Part shown: in pieces, positions 36,066 through 47,177 of the stretch
Numbering within the stretch: the stretch's first letter is position 1
How the letters are laid out: each line of letters begins with the position of its first letter
Assembly (NCBI GenBank): GCA_019614645.1
Contig: JABWDB010000018.1
Span: 5,170,501-5,234,500 of the forward strand
Source: Stratiolaelaps scimitus
Lineage: Eukaryota > Arthropoda > Arachnida > Mesostigmata > Laelapidae
Length of the DNA: 64,000 bases
Direction of reading: 5' to 3'
Program-made: the position numbers and the translations under genes
The notes under the pieces: generated by a model
What the model was told of the DNA's origin: nothing
The model's input: only the letters and a program-made list of their open reading frames with translations
Databases searched by the model: none

Positions 36066-37562
36066 ATATAAAGGGTACACATTTTTTTTTTGTACAATAT
36101 GTAAACATTGGGTAAGATACAAAACAACTATCCACAAAAATATCTACATCTGATTGATAAAAAATTTTTTCACCTCCGCTGCAAACTTTTTTGCCGAGGA
36201 GAGTGAACGAATCTCGCGAGGAAGAGAGCCCCAGACTGCCGGCAAGCGATAAGCGAGAGCATGGCGGCTAGATTCTTTAACGGCAAAAGGTATCACAAAC
36301 TCAGTTGGTCTGCGGGCCGTTCTTCGCACCACAGTGGTAATTGGGAAAGTAATGTCGTTTGGAATACGTCCCTTCGACATCTTAAAGGCAAGAAGAGCTA
36401 CGTGAATCAAATACATAACGCTCAGCTTAGGCAATTCGTACTTCCCCAGAATGTCGGCGACGGAGTCGGAGCGACGTCTGCCAAAGATAGCCCGTAGTGC
36501 GTCATTCTGAACAACCTCTCCTCTCCGAAGAATCATGCTGTAGCCTCCTCCCCAGATAGAGATCCCGTAGCACAACAGAGGTACCAATAAAACTTTATAG
36601 AGGTGTAACAGGCCATCCACAGGAACCCCACGCTCTCTCAGGCGACGCAAGTTGGCCACCACTGCGTAGCATTTGGGCATGAAGCTCCCTATGTGGTCCT
36701 GCCAGCGCATGTTTTCATGAAGCGTAAGGCCAAGGCACTTCGCAGACGATGACCAGTGCATCGTTTCACCGGCTACCTGTGTCGGCGACACCTGCACATT
36801 TCGTTGAGGCGGGCGAAAGAGAATGAGGTTGGTCTTGGTCGTGTTGATTACCAGACCGAATCTTTCGAAGGTGTTGATAACCCCCTCCACCTTCTTTAGA
36901 GCCTCTTCGATGTCGAGTTGCAGCGATGAAGGCCGAATTCGAAACAGAAGCGAAGTGTCGTCCGCGTATGCAATGGTCCTACAAAATTTCCCACCAGCGA
37001 TTTTGAGAAGAATGAAATTGACTAGAATTAGAAACATAAACGGCCCTAGAATGGATCCCTGGGGCGTGCCAATGTCAACTTCCAGCCAGTCCGATTCGAT
37101 GTCCGCTACTTTCACCGCCTGTCGCCTCGCGGACAAGTACGAGCGAAACCAGTCAACGACACCGGGTTGGCATCCAAGGCACTTCAAGGCCTGCAGGAAA
37201 AATGTATGCCGAAGACAATTGAACGCAGCAGAGACATCCAATAAGACGCCCAGACATACCTGGTTGTTCTCAATGGTGTCAGATATTTCCTGCCACAGGT
37301 GGGCCATTGCGAGTTCAGTCGAGCGTGCCCTACGAAAACCGAATTGACTAGCTGAGAGAAAATCTATCGAGTGAAGATATTTCTCCAGACGGACCATCAC
37401 TACCTTCTCGATCACCTTGGACAAGTAATCAACCAACGAGATTGGTCGGTAATTTGACAGATGCTTCCGATCCCCCTTCTTCTTATATAGTGGTATAACT
37501 GAAGCGTCTTTCAACTTGCGTGGAAATGTCCCCCTACTCAGCGACAGGACACCAGTCACCCT
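36066..37562 (-). mobile_element. 5'-truncated CR1/Jockey-group non-LTR retrotransposon
   Basis: The element carries only the reverse transcriptase part and 3' region. The frame is cut at about 37562 by an in-frame TAG and unrelated sequence, so the endonuclease and any first ORF are missing, as in typical abortive LINE insertions. Past the stop at 36144 on the minus strand there is an AT-rich 3' region with an A10 run (complement at about 36082-36091) and TGTGTACCC. The exact 3' end and any target-site duplication could not be fixed. Confidence 0.8.
36144..37559 (-). CDS. Reverse transcriptase, LINE-type, intact but 5'-truncated frame
   Basis: This 471-residue frame has no internal stop. 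It would copy LINE RNA into DNA at a nicked target. Motifs in order: KLKDASVIPLYKKKGD (15-30), NYRPISL (36-42), SQFGFRRARSTELAM (71-85), LLDVSAAFN with catalytic Asp108 (106-114), GTPQGSILGP (164-173), and YADD with catalytic Asp200 and Asp201 (198-201). The thumb and C-terminal region of the CR1/Jockey type follows (KCLGLTL..., IWGGGY..., WGSLPREI). Oddities: AFN where AFD is usual, and no Asn-Asp pair after GPFMFLI. Retention of the frame suggests fairly recent insertion. The apparent ATG is not the true start, since the protein is truncated. Confidence 0.9.
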   Translation of the reverse strand: MTGVLSLSRGTFPRKLKDASVIPLYKKKGDRKHLSNYRPISLVDYLSKVIEKVVMVRLEKYLHSIDFLSASQFGFRRARSTELAMAHLWQEISDTIENNQVCLGVLLDVSAAFNCLRHTFFLQALKCLGCQPGVVDWFRSYLSARRQAVKVADIESDWLEVDIGTPQGSILGPFMFLILVNFILLKIAGGKFCRTIAYADDTSLLFRIRPSSLQLDIEEALKKVEGVINTFERFGLVINTTKTNLILFRPPQRNVQVSPTQVAGETMHWSSSAKCLGLTLHENMRWQDHIGSFMPKCYAVVANLRRLRERGVPVDGLLHLYKVLLVPLLCYGISIWGGGYSMILRRGEVVQNDALRAIFGRRRSDSVADILGKYELPKLSVMYLIHVALLAFKMSKGRIPNDITFPITTVVRRTARRPTEFVIPFAVKESSRHALAYRLPAVWGSLPREIRSLSSAKKFAAEVKKFFINQM

Positions 37563-39205
37563 GTTCCTCTACGCGAGCGCTCGGCCGATAGAGCAACGAT
37601 GCGGCCGGCCCGCCGCCTTCTCCTCATTAAGACGGCGGCGGCGGCGGCCGCCGCCAACCGACGACGACGATAACAACAACAACGGAGGACAGAGAAACAG
37701 TTGACCGCACTGAACCAATATAATGAATAGCAGCAGTAGAGTAAAATAGAGGACGGGGGGGACACCGCGGCGAGAAATAGCCGATGATGTACATTACATA
37801 TATGTGATACAGTCGAGTTGCTGCTGTTTTTGCCACTACCACCACCACCGCCACCACGAGTGTGACGAGTAGATGATTGTTTGTAAATGATAGACTCAAT
37901 TCGCCAGCGGCGAACATTTTTGCTGCAGCGGGCGCCGCCACGGCTGTTCGTGAATTTTCTGCTGATAATGCAGCTCGTTTAGTGGCTGCATCGACGCCTT
38001 GCAGCAGCAGCCGCCGTCGCCGTGAATGCCATTCTGGTTCTTCGCGCCCAAACTCGGCAGGGTGCACAGCATCTGCAATAGATCATAGCGATAGACGCCG
38101 TGTACGCGCTCGTAGCGTACAGATACGCAGACTGTGGTTGTCGTAGTAGTTCAGACAGAAGCGATTGACGAGAGAGGCAGCGTCTACCGCGAGAGCAGCG
38201 GTAGATGATACAGCTGTTGCTGCTGCTGCTGGTCCAACTGCAGCTGCTGAAACGAATACTGATCATAGAAGCAGCATTATTGTTGACTCGCCAGTTAACG
38301 TCAGCTGCATCCCATTGAAGCGACGTACATGTTTGCTTGCATCGCCGCTGAACAGCAATTGTGCTGCGAAAAACAAGAAGCCGAGGGGGGATCCTCAATC
38401 AGCACTGTTCCCGTGATCATCACGGCCGCTCGCATCAGGGTTAGTTGGCATTCGGCCTCGAGACCGTACCCAGTCAATGGAACGAACGGCTCAACTATTG
38501 CAGCGCTGAATGGCGCCCGTAGCGATCGTCTCGAGGGTTATTAATTACGTCGCCGCGCATTTGTATGCCTACTTCAATGAGAGTGTAGGTATACACAGAT
38601 AGATGCATATCGAGCTGAGGCATTAACACGCATCGCCGCTGTTATAACGACGATTTATAGTGTTCGAGATGACAATTTTCGATCGCGAACGAGAATCGCG
38701 CGAACGCCAACATGCGCGATGAGTTACGCATTCGCTGACGAAGTGCTTCCTTTAGCCGTCTTTCGAATCGCGGAACTTCAATGATGACCTCACGCGTGAT
38801 CGTGGTGATAATTGTATTGATCAAGTCAAGATGGCGAAGTTGAACAGGTAAATGTATCTGCGGCTGCGGACGAAACGGGACCGACCGAACAGGTTGATAC
38901 CATCAAATGCGATTCCCGCCTGGTTTCGTACTGGGCGACAACGACACATGACAACTGCGTCACAGTTAGCAGCTAGTAATTTCTTCAGGCAGTACAACTG
39001 TTTTTGTCGATTGCATTTACTTTTGTGGACCGCCTTGCAAAATACGAGAAGCCGAGCCACTCGAAATGCCCTGTTTAACTGTGGCGCCCATTCATTGTTC
39101 ATCGACGATAGTAACAACACGGGTAACAGCAGCAGCAGCAGCGTCGTCGTCATCGTTGAAGGCGGCTCGTTATCACCGTCTCTCCCACCAACGATCCATC
39201 CACCC

Positions 39206-39240
<35 letters not shown>

Positions 39241-41188
39241 CTACGTCGCGATTGTTTACGATTTAACAGCACGATACTCGCGTTGCAGCAACAGCAGCGG
39301 CAGTAGTAGCAGCGAAATAGGCGTAGGCGACCGGCAGACGGGCACAGCTTTAGCGGCAACGGCAGCGGAGGCAGTCGATCTATGGAGGAGGGAAGCAACC
39401 ATAGCCAGCTAGATAGCCAAGATTTGATCAAGATCGCCCATGTCTCCATTTAGCTCTGGCTAGCTCGCTAGATATTAGGCAGGAACGACCGCCGCCCGCC
39501 CGCCTGCCTGCCCCGCCACACTCGCACCCCGCACGATCACACACATGCGTAGGTACTGCGAGTAAACTTCGTTGTCCAGAAATCCATTCATCTACAACGC
39601 TCTCCTTTTACGCTTGTGCTTTGAGAAGCGTTCCATTGCTATGAGACCAAGCGAGAGAGAGAGAGAGGGAGGGAGAGACAATCAGCGTCGAAATCGGCCA
39701 CTAAATCTGTTCTAACTGAGCGTGCAATTCGACACATCTGTGTGCACGTGTGTGCGTGTACACGTGTGCGTGCATGCTCTCCACTGAGAGACATGTCCAA
39801 TGAGCAGCAGGTAGTAGTACAATATGAACGATGAAAATGGCTTTTCCACTGCAAGATGCTGCAACCAAGCGCGTCTATCCCAACGCAATGCCACGGCGTA
39901 TATTAATGACAATACTAATAATAATAATATTATAATACTAACATGTGCTCGTTATATGGCAATGATGAGACGGAGCTCGCGCGTGTAGCCAATAGCTACA
40001 ATACTATATTGCGTATTTATATAATATGGATAGATAAATAAATGACCATCCGTTGGATGCTATGGATGATTCTGATGACTCGAATTCAGGCGTTCCCCCC
40101 GCGCAGTACAACGACGCCCAAACCCAATCGCGAAAGTCACGTTCAACAGAACTACCAGTCGCTCCAATCTATAATTATTACTAATGAGCATCTCGATCAA
40201 CCGCTCATGAGCCTTAATTTCATTTGACATTGAATCTCTATATTCTTCCACGCATTTCACACAACTACAAACTCTCACAGAGTTCACTATTCCACGTCCA
40301 TTCTTCTCTACGCTGGGTCGTCTCTCCTCGGCTGCGCTGTTGTTATTCTTGCTGCTGCTGCTGCTAATACAGCCGCTGTACTATACAAACCTCAATAATT
40401 GTATTGCACCTATCCTCTGTCCGTCAATGCTAGAGAGGTGTAGTCGTCGCACTGGCGGCCATATTGTGTTCTTATTATGGTGTCCTGCCGGTGTCTCTTC
40501 TGGTTCTTTGTTTCTGTTTGTTTGTCTATTTATTCGTCCATTCATCCACCCCTGTATCTGGCTCTATCGTAGCTTCTCTCTCTACCTCTCTCTCTCTCTC
40601 TTATTCAACACCTCTTTGTCTATCTACCTCTCTCTCTCTAGCTTTCACATTCTGTTCGTCAATCCCCCCGCAAATATATATATATATATATATATTATCT
40701 CTCCCACAGCTGCTCTGCCCCCTCTGGCTCAACCGTTCCGCTATAGTAGGTTTCGACAACCGAATGGGCATGGCTGGCCAGCCACAGATAGTTGTGACCG
40801 ACGCGCCGCGAGTCTACATCATTGCGTTACTGCAGCAGCAACAGCAGCAGCAACAGCAGCAGCAGTAGCACCACAACCACCACCAGCACTCTTCTATGAC
40901 GGACAGACTGTTGCTGTTCTAGAAGTTGCTGCTGCTGCTGCTGCCGCCGCCGCCGCCGCAACTAATACTACAATTTCTACTCTGCTACGTTGTCTTCTAT
41001 TACAGCCGTCACCAACACCACCACTACTACTAGTAGTACTACTACTACTACTACTACAAACACTATCTATGGCTCGAACGGCGACTGGACATCGTAGCCA
41101 ATGTAACGCTAACGGCTGACGCCGCGCCGGCACCAGCCGGTTGCGCTCGCTTCTATCATTGCTGCTGCTGCTGCTGCTGCTGTTGTCG
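37563..41188. other. No supported gene; repeats
   Basis: GCG and AAC runs near 37630-37685, a TA array at 39206-39239, GA run near 39650-39670, TA array at 40673-40696, CAG/CAA and GCC runs at 40830-40960, and ACT runs near 41015-41055. Two overlapping frames at about 38821-39412 on opposite strands have moderate composition but no splice or family support. Confidence 0.45.
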
Positions 41189-41378
41189 ATGGATGGCGGA
41201 CTCGGCGCTGTTGCTGTCTCGGTAAGTCGTTCCCCGTCCGTCTGTTCGTCCACTGGACTGCTTCAGCGGCTGCTGCTGCTGCTGCTGCTGGTCCGCGTCG
41301 CCGTTGACGCTGCCGTGGTTTGTCCGCTCGGGCAGTTCCAGGCGTCGACTTGCGCAGCGGCTTGCAATAGCACCAGCG
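41189..41378 (+). CDS. Candidate first coding exon of a secreted or membrane protein
   Basis: From ATG at 41189 the frame encodes a polar N-terminus, then a leucine-rich core (LLQRLLLLLLLVRVAVDA) and a Cys-containing stretch, AVVCPLGQFQASTCAAACNS. It ends AGCG|GTGAGC in phase 1. This has the layout of a signal peptide followed by the start of a cysteine-rich ectodomain. A rival donor (TCG|GTAAGT at 41221/41222) splits the region. The leucine core comes from a CTG repeat, and such repeats are common nearby, so chance is a real alternative. Downstream exons were not found. Confidence 0.33.
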
Positions 41379-41510
41379 GTGAGCTAGCCGACTCCCACGT
41401 CCCCTTGTTCAGTGTGTGTGTGTCTACTACTCGTAATAGAAGCGCTGAACGGAGTTGAGCGGAGCTGACCGACGCTTGGCCATTCACTGGCTAGTTGTTG
41501 TTGTTGTTCG

Positions 41511-41740
41511 ATGCGTTTCGTCCGTTGGCTGGCCGACTCGTTCGGTCTGCTGCTGCTGCCGCTGCTGCTGCTGCTGCTACTGCTACTCCTCCTCCTCCTC
41601 CTCCGGTTGGTGCTGTTGGTGCTCGCTTTCTTTCATTGCTTGTATTTTTTTCCGCCATTCGTCGTTGGCATTGGTCGTTCGACCGTTTGCATTTACGCCG
41701 CGTTCACCACCACCAACAGCAACAGCAGCAGGAGCAGCAG
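41511..41740. repeat. CTG/CTC-rich tract with leucine-coding plus strand
   Basis: CTG, CTA and CTC runs at 41548-41602 and CAG/CAC runs near 41707-41740. A plus-strand frame from ATG 41511 reads a long leucine stretch and reaches a GTGAGT at 41744. I treat it as repeat-driven. Confidence 0.6.
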
Positions 41741-41938
41741 AATAGTGAGTGAACCGAAACCGCCGCGCTCGCAACCGCCGTCCTCGTGGCCACCACCACC
41801 ACCACCACCGCTGCTGCTGCTGCTACGGCTTCGCCGCACCAAGAGAAAGCCGCACCAGCAGCAGCAGCAGCAAGTGACGCTGCCGTCAGAGCGGCCGTTG
41901 TCGACAACCCGACAAAACGGCTTTCACGACAAAGCTCG

Positions 41939-41990
41939 ATGTTGCTACTGCTGCTGCTGCACGTTGCAGCTGCCTCTGCCACAGCCTATG
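41939..41990 (+). CDS. Candidate signal-peptide exon
   Basis: ATG TTG CTA and a short CTG run encode MLLLLLLHVAAASATAYG, a classic signal-peptide profile with an Ala-X-Ala-like cleavage region, ending TATG|GTAAAT. The leucines come from a short CTG repeat. It is one of three leucine-rich start regions within 900 bp (with 41189 and 41511), so at most one is likely to be real. Confidence 0.25.
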
Positions 41991-42830
41991 GTAAATGCTG
42001 TTATTCAACACAGCAACCACGTCCAGCCAATTCTGAGCTCTCTCTCTTTCGCTCTCTCGCTCTCTACCACTCGCTACCTAGCAGGCTGATTAGCTGATTC
42101 GTGTAATGGAAATTGTTGTAGCGGTCGAGTCGAAACAATATCTGTCGTCGTTGTTACACGCCTCAATGTATGATTATACAATATTCTAGATGGCTAGTCA
42201 CCATAATCTACTCGTTCGAATCAACAATAACAGAATCAACGCGTAGGAAGAGAAGCAAGTTTACGCGAAGTCGCGGAGAAGAGAGACCAGGTGGGGGCGT
42301 GGGGTATGACGATGACGGCGGCGGCGGCGGCCGCGGAGGCGGCAACGGCGAATATGGCTGCTTCCGCAGAATATAGCTTCCGCTCGAGTGACAACGAGAG
42401 GATGGAAATTCTTCGAAAAGAAACGCTCTCTCTCTCTCCTCTCGATAATCATAACATGAGTGGCAGGACAGGTTGGGGAAAAAGGTCACCCCCTCTAATA
42501 CTGTTTATCGTATATACGTCTGTATCGTGCTGCTGATCCTGCTGCCTGTTACTACTATGCGAATATTTCGGCGATTTATTCAGCGATGCATCGATCTCGT
42601 GCGCGCTTTTACCAAATATAGCGGATTTTCCAGTCCAGTTTGTTTGGGTGAATGCCCACTCTCTATGGCAGTATGTGTGTGTGTGTGTGTGTGTGTGTAC
42701 ACTCTGTAGTATAATTAATATGAGCTGAGCCCACTGTGTGTCCTCTTAGCATATACTCACAAGATGCTGACGAATGGCTGTAAATACATGAACGATTCTG
42801 CTGTGGTTTTTCTTTCTCAAACTTTTTATT

Positions 42831-43369
42831 TTATTGGCCACTGTGCCGGGAGACGCCAATGACCCTGACAGTTTATCCGCCCAGATAGCACAACAGTCAA
42901 TGGCCATAGTGGTGCATTAACATGGTGCAACATAATCGAACACACAATAAACACAATGGATGGAGGTTGATGGTAGTTGATGAAAGTTGATTTAATCCTC
43001 CACTCTGACACTTACCAGTAACCTGAGTAAGTCGCGTTGGTCACTAACTGTACAAGCAGTCCCTCATTGCTGCATGTGACGAGATATTTGCCATAATTTC
43101 CAGCATCGACAGCCATCATCTCCCATGTCAAGCAGCACGAACCAATTGCTTCTGGTTCGCCCTCCAAATGCACCCTTCGAATACTAAGTGGCACATATCG
43201 ATTATGTCCTCTCTCTGCACACGATCAGCCTCAGCACCAACGATGACGTGAAACAGCGAACGGCAACAGCAAACCCCACCCAGCTGCAAAACTCAATCTC
43301 TTCTCCATCTTCGCTCCGAAGTATTCTCCTTACGCTGCTGTTCTGTTTTGTCGCCAGCGTACAGCTCGT
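42831..43369 (-). CDS. Candidate three-exon gene end, function unknown
   Basis: Exons on the minus strand: 43369-43334 (DELYAGDKTEQQ, donor C|GTAAGG), 43214-43016 (acceptor GTGTGCAG; 65 codons including IRRVHLEGEPEAIGSCCLTW and GKYLVTCSNEGLLVQLVTNA; donor CTG|GTAAGTG), and 42864-42831 (acceptor AACTGTCAG; VIGVSRHSGQ and stop). Phases agree at both junctions. An AATAAA polyadenylation signal overlaps the stop codon. The middle exon is non-repetitive and well formed; the flanking exons are short and their acceptors mediocre. No family is recognised. Confidence 0.35.
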
Positions 43370-44415
43370 CTAATCAAACTGTCCCTTATGCAAACAAATT
43401 AAGATGACTTGCTGTGCACACAACCTAAATAATCTCGCCCCCCCCCCCCTCTATCTCTCTCTTTTTCTCTCTGTGCAGCTCTCCATCCTCGAAAAGCGGG
43501 ATGTCGACCAGCGCCAGTTTTAGCGGGAGCCGCCATTGTTTATTCTCTGTTTCTTACCGTCTGTTTTTCATTTGCTCAACTCCGCTGATATCGGAGAGGT
43601 AACTTTTCGCGGTAAAAGGTATATGCGAATGTGTTCCCTGGAATAGCGGGGTCGTACACGATATACTCGGCTGTGTATTGCCGATTGTCGCTACGCTACT
43701 GCGACTGTATCACTTCATTGGAAGCTACACACCCACGCACCCAAGGCACACGTCGAAACGTAGACACGCGAGCTGGGCGGAAGTAGCCATTCCCTCTAAT
43801 TACCTGGAATCAATCAACACCCTCATAATCAGAAAGCGATAAGGGGGACTCTAGTTCTAGGTACGGTGGCCGGATATACATAGCATTATTATTTTGTACT
43901 ATATATATATATATTATTTTTTTTTGTTCTGTTTCTCTTACTCGACTGGAATTCTCTCGTCCGTTCCTGATCATTGTGTGAGATGCTATATCTAGCCAAT
44001 AAATGAGGCGAAATTTGTAACATACGACTTACTCGATCTCTGGATCTATTGGATATCTTTAAAAAAAAACACACTCTACGCCGCAGGCAGGAACACGCTG
44101 TAATGGGAAGGGTCGCTGCCCGTTCGACAGTGGCGATAATCGTGCGCTGGCTATAATATTGTAAATGAGCAGCTTCTCTCCAACGTGTGATCTGTGATAA
44201 CGTCTCGTATTTGTAGTTCACTAATGGAAAATTTCATCATAACTTTCACTGTGTCTCTCTCTCTCTCTCGATCGATCGATTGATCTCTGTTTCTGTCAGT
44301 CTCGCTCTCATGTTAACTAAACCCATTCAAAGCCACTGCTCCATAGCGAGATCTCTCCTGTCCTCACGTTGTCCGCTGGGTGAGCGATTGCCTCTGGAAA
44401 TCATACTTAAACTGC

Positions 44416-44458
<43 letters not shown>

Positions 44459-46485
44459 GCGATAAAGGGAACGATGTATATCTGCATATATATATATATA
44501 TATATATATGTCACAGCGTAAAGTCGTAGGGGCTCTACACGTTTCATTTACACCAACCACTCGTCATTATCGTTCAATGGATTAATCCATTATTCATCGC
44601 ACAGGAAACACAGTTATCGATGTTCTCGCCGTCCTCGCCCTCTCGAACGCTAACCAGTCAACCAGCGAACGAGCAAACGAACAAAGGCATTGAGAATGCG
44701 TGCGCACTCGACCACTTACCGAGGGCCTGCTTTACCAGCTACAACAGTCAACGAAATGAGCCAATGGACAGCGGCGGCCCCCGCGCGCCAGAGTACCGGC
44801 CATTGCTGCTGCTGCTATGTGCCGGCTCCGTTTGACGCCGTCATGCCATTTGTCCATAGCCTCATAGGCTCATGGCAGGCCACCACCAGCGCAGCCGCGT
44901 CCGTTGTCCTGTATTGAAGTAGTAACAGTTGTTGTTGTTGTTCTTGTTGCTGTGATGCTGCAGCTGCATCTGCAGCGGCAACTAGTCGTTCCAGCGTCGT
45001 TGTGGTGGTCTGAACTGCAGCAGCTCGAAACCAGCTGATGTATCTGCCGGCAGCAGTCACTACGGCTCTTGCTACTGTCATGACAATTATTAGTATTATA
45101 GCTACTATTTCCGCTGCTAGCGTACAATTATTCGCCGTCGTTGGCGCCGAGGCGGCAAGCGTTGTATGTGTCCCCTACAGAGGTTGGCTATACGCGCCAG
45201 TCCCGAGTGCGAATTTAGTGCAAGAGAGCTCGTACTCAGTGTCTAGGACTATCGATGCGTGGCGATGTGTGCTGTGATCTTGCTCATTCTATAAAACACA
45301 ATAAATAAATGATCATATGAATGTATAATACACATATACATGCATACATACATTGTACGCATCATCGTCGCGAGTAGTCGTGGTAGTAGATATGATTCTA
45401 GATATTCCACGATGGCTTCACCCTTCAATTAGTTCTTCGTCCGCGTGTGAATCAACCACACGCGTTCGTTGGCGCTGTTTTGTTTTCCTTTTTGTTGCTT
45501 CGGCCGTGCTCCACGCTCCGTGTTCGTATCCTACGTTAATGTCCGTACGCGGCCGCCGACGTCGGCGGCGCTGCCACCGACGAGACGACGGTGCTGTCGA
45601 TATCATAACCATCATCAACAACAACAATCCTCCTGGCCGACATCATCGTCGACCATCGCTGATGGTGGCTGCAGCGACCGTTGGCGTCCCTAAATGGAGC
45701 GCGACTCCAGCGTCAGCAGAATCAGCCACAACCCGCGCGAGCGACACCCACGCATTACGCACCATCCCGGCGAGAAAGCCAACAGCAATGACAAGCACAG
45801 CAGCAACAGCCACCATCGCTCCTTATATTATAGCATCATCACGAATACGGCAATAGCCGCTGCAGCAAAATCGTCACAGTAATTCGAGATGCATAGACAC
45901 TTATCACTACTGCGGGCAGCGTTTACTATGAGCACAGACACACACACACACGCACGCACTCTCAACTCAAATCGTAATAACAACTGTCTATCTTTTGCAC
46001 AAATATAAACGGCAGCCAGGTAGCAGCCTATGCGGTTACACGCTGACTATAACCTATCGAAAATGCGTAGACAGCCTCGTCGATCCAGCATTACCACCTG
46101 GCAGTAAGTGTCAACGGTAACCACGCTAATAATAGCAGTAATTACGTGTTTTACTAATCAGCTAATAAGGACACTTATTACAGAGATAGATTCATGGTAC
46201 ATCTCATGAGGACGCATAAGGCTATTAATCGAATACAATAACAATTCGTATCGTCATAGCGTCAGACCAGTCCTTCTCTCTCTATCAGTGTTCGCGGCTC
46301 TGCTTGACCGTTTCCGCTAGCCTACCATGCTCCACAGGAGTCCAAGTCTCGACCCACACATGATCTCGTCCGTTGGTGCCGGTTCGCATGTGAGAGCGAT
46401 GCGATTGCCATGGCTGCTCAATCGTCGAAGCCTTCGATCGCGCGAGGTGCTTGCCACAAATGCAGTCCTACCTGCGGCAGACGGC
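43370..46485. other. No supported gene; repeats
   Basis: C-run and CT-rich acceptor-like stretch near 43439-43479, TA arrays at 43901-43916, 44421-44456 and 44486-44509, GATC repeats near 44268-44283, and CAG/GTT blocks near 44930-45010. Short minus-strand frames before GTAAGT-like sites (44036, 44708) were noted but not called. Confidence 0.45.
44421..44509. repeat. Twin (TA)n arrays separated by about 29 bp
   Basis: TA arrays at 44421-44456 and 44486-44509 flank a short unique spacer. They could extrude as hairpins or recombine with each other. Confidence 0.9.
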
Positions 46486-46916
46486 ATGTGCCATTCACAA
46501 TTTGTACAAATTCTATCGTTGCTGTCGATCTTATCACTCCATCGCGCCGAGGCAGCGCAGGCTTTGGTAAGCCAATGTTACCAAAAGTGTCCGCAAACCA
46601 TGAAAAAACAACCAGAGCATCATCTCGTTAGCAACGCCAGCAGCAGCAGCACCACCAACAACGGTGTGGTATACATGTGATATATTGAGCATCACAGATC
46701 AATGAATATTCCCTTCTCGTATAACTGTTGCACCGGTTGCAGACGGACACTAAGCGTTGTCAATGGTCTTTGCTGTCGTTATTGTGGCTGCTCGATCAAT
46801 GTCTCTGTTCTCATCGTCGTGTCTGTCCGCGTGCGCTGGCGAATACGAGCCTGGACCATGGGCAAGCTTCATCTATTCCCTGTTGCTGTTGTGGTCCCTC
46901 AGTCCATACGATATAA
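46486..46916 (+). CDS. Candidate two-exon small secreted Cys-rich protein
   Basis: Exon 46486-46566 encodes a signal-peptide-like start (MCHSQFVQILSLLSILSLHR, then AEAAQAL) and ends TTG|GTAAGC in phase 0. Exon 46743-46916 follows acceptor CACCGGTTGCAG in the same phase. It has ten Cys in 57 residues, including RCQWSLLSLLWLLDQCLCSH and IPCCCCG, then a stop. The intron would be 176 nt. Two other plus-strand frames are also open across the second exon, which weakens the case. No family is recognised. Confidence 0.27.
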
Positions 46917-46989
46917 CAATATCTGCATGCATTTGCTTTGTGTAAACTGTGCTTATTGTGTGCGCTTCCTTCAAATGTTATTATTACTA

Positions 46990-47176
46990 ATACGTCTGCA
47001 CGCCAGCTGCAAAAACGTCCAAAACGCCAAATGCCTAATCAACCTTCCAGCGTTTCCACCGATTCGTCTCTCAATATAAATACGCCGTGTACTAGCCCGA
47101 TGATACCCATTACAAACTCGAATCCAGCGCTCGCTCCACCACCAGCTGTTGTCTCGGTATCAAACGAATGTCACTG
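46990..47176 (+). CDS. Candidate Ser/Pro/Asn-rich coding end
   Basis: A frame open from 46938 to a stop at 47177 reads LQKRPKRQMPNQPSSVSTDS after a possible acceptor (CTGCACGCCAG at about 47010), followed by a Ser/Thr/Pro/Ala-rich stretch. It looks like a disordered protein segment. There is no domain and no firm donor. It could be a host exon or chance. Confidence 0.25.
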
Positions 47177-47177
47177 A

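Noticed and set aside
40340..41119. 259-residue plus-strand frame
   Set aside because: Contains CT, TA, CAG, GCC and ACT repeats; the translation is mainly homopolymer runs.
44280..44560. Frames ending in IYIYIY repeats
   Set aside because: Direct translation of TA arrays; the same pattern appears at every TA array in the window.
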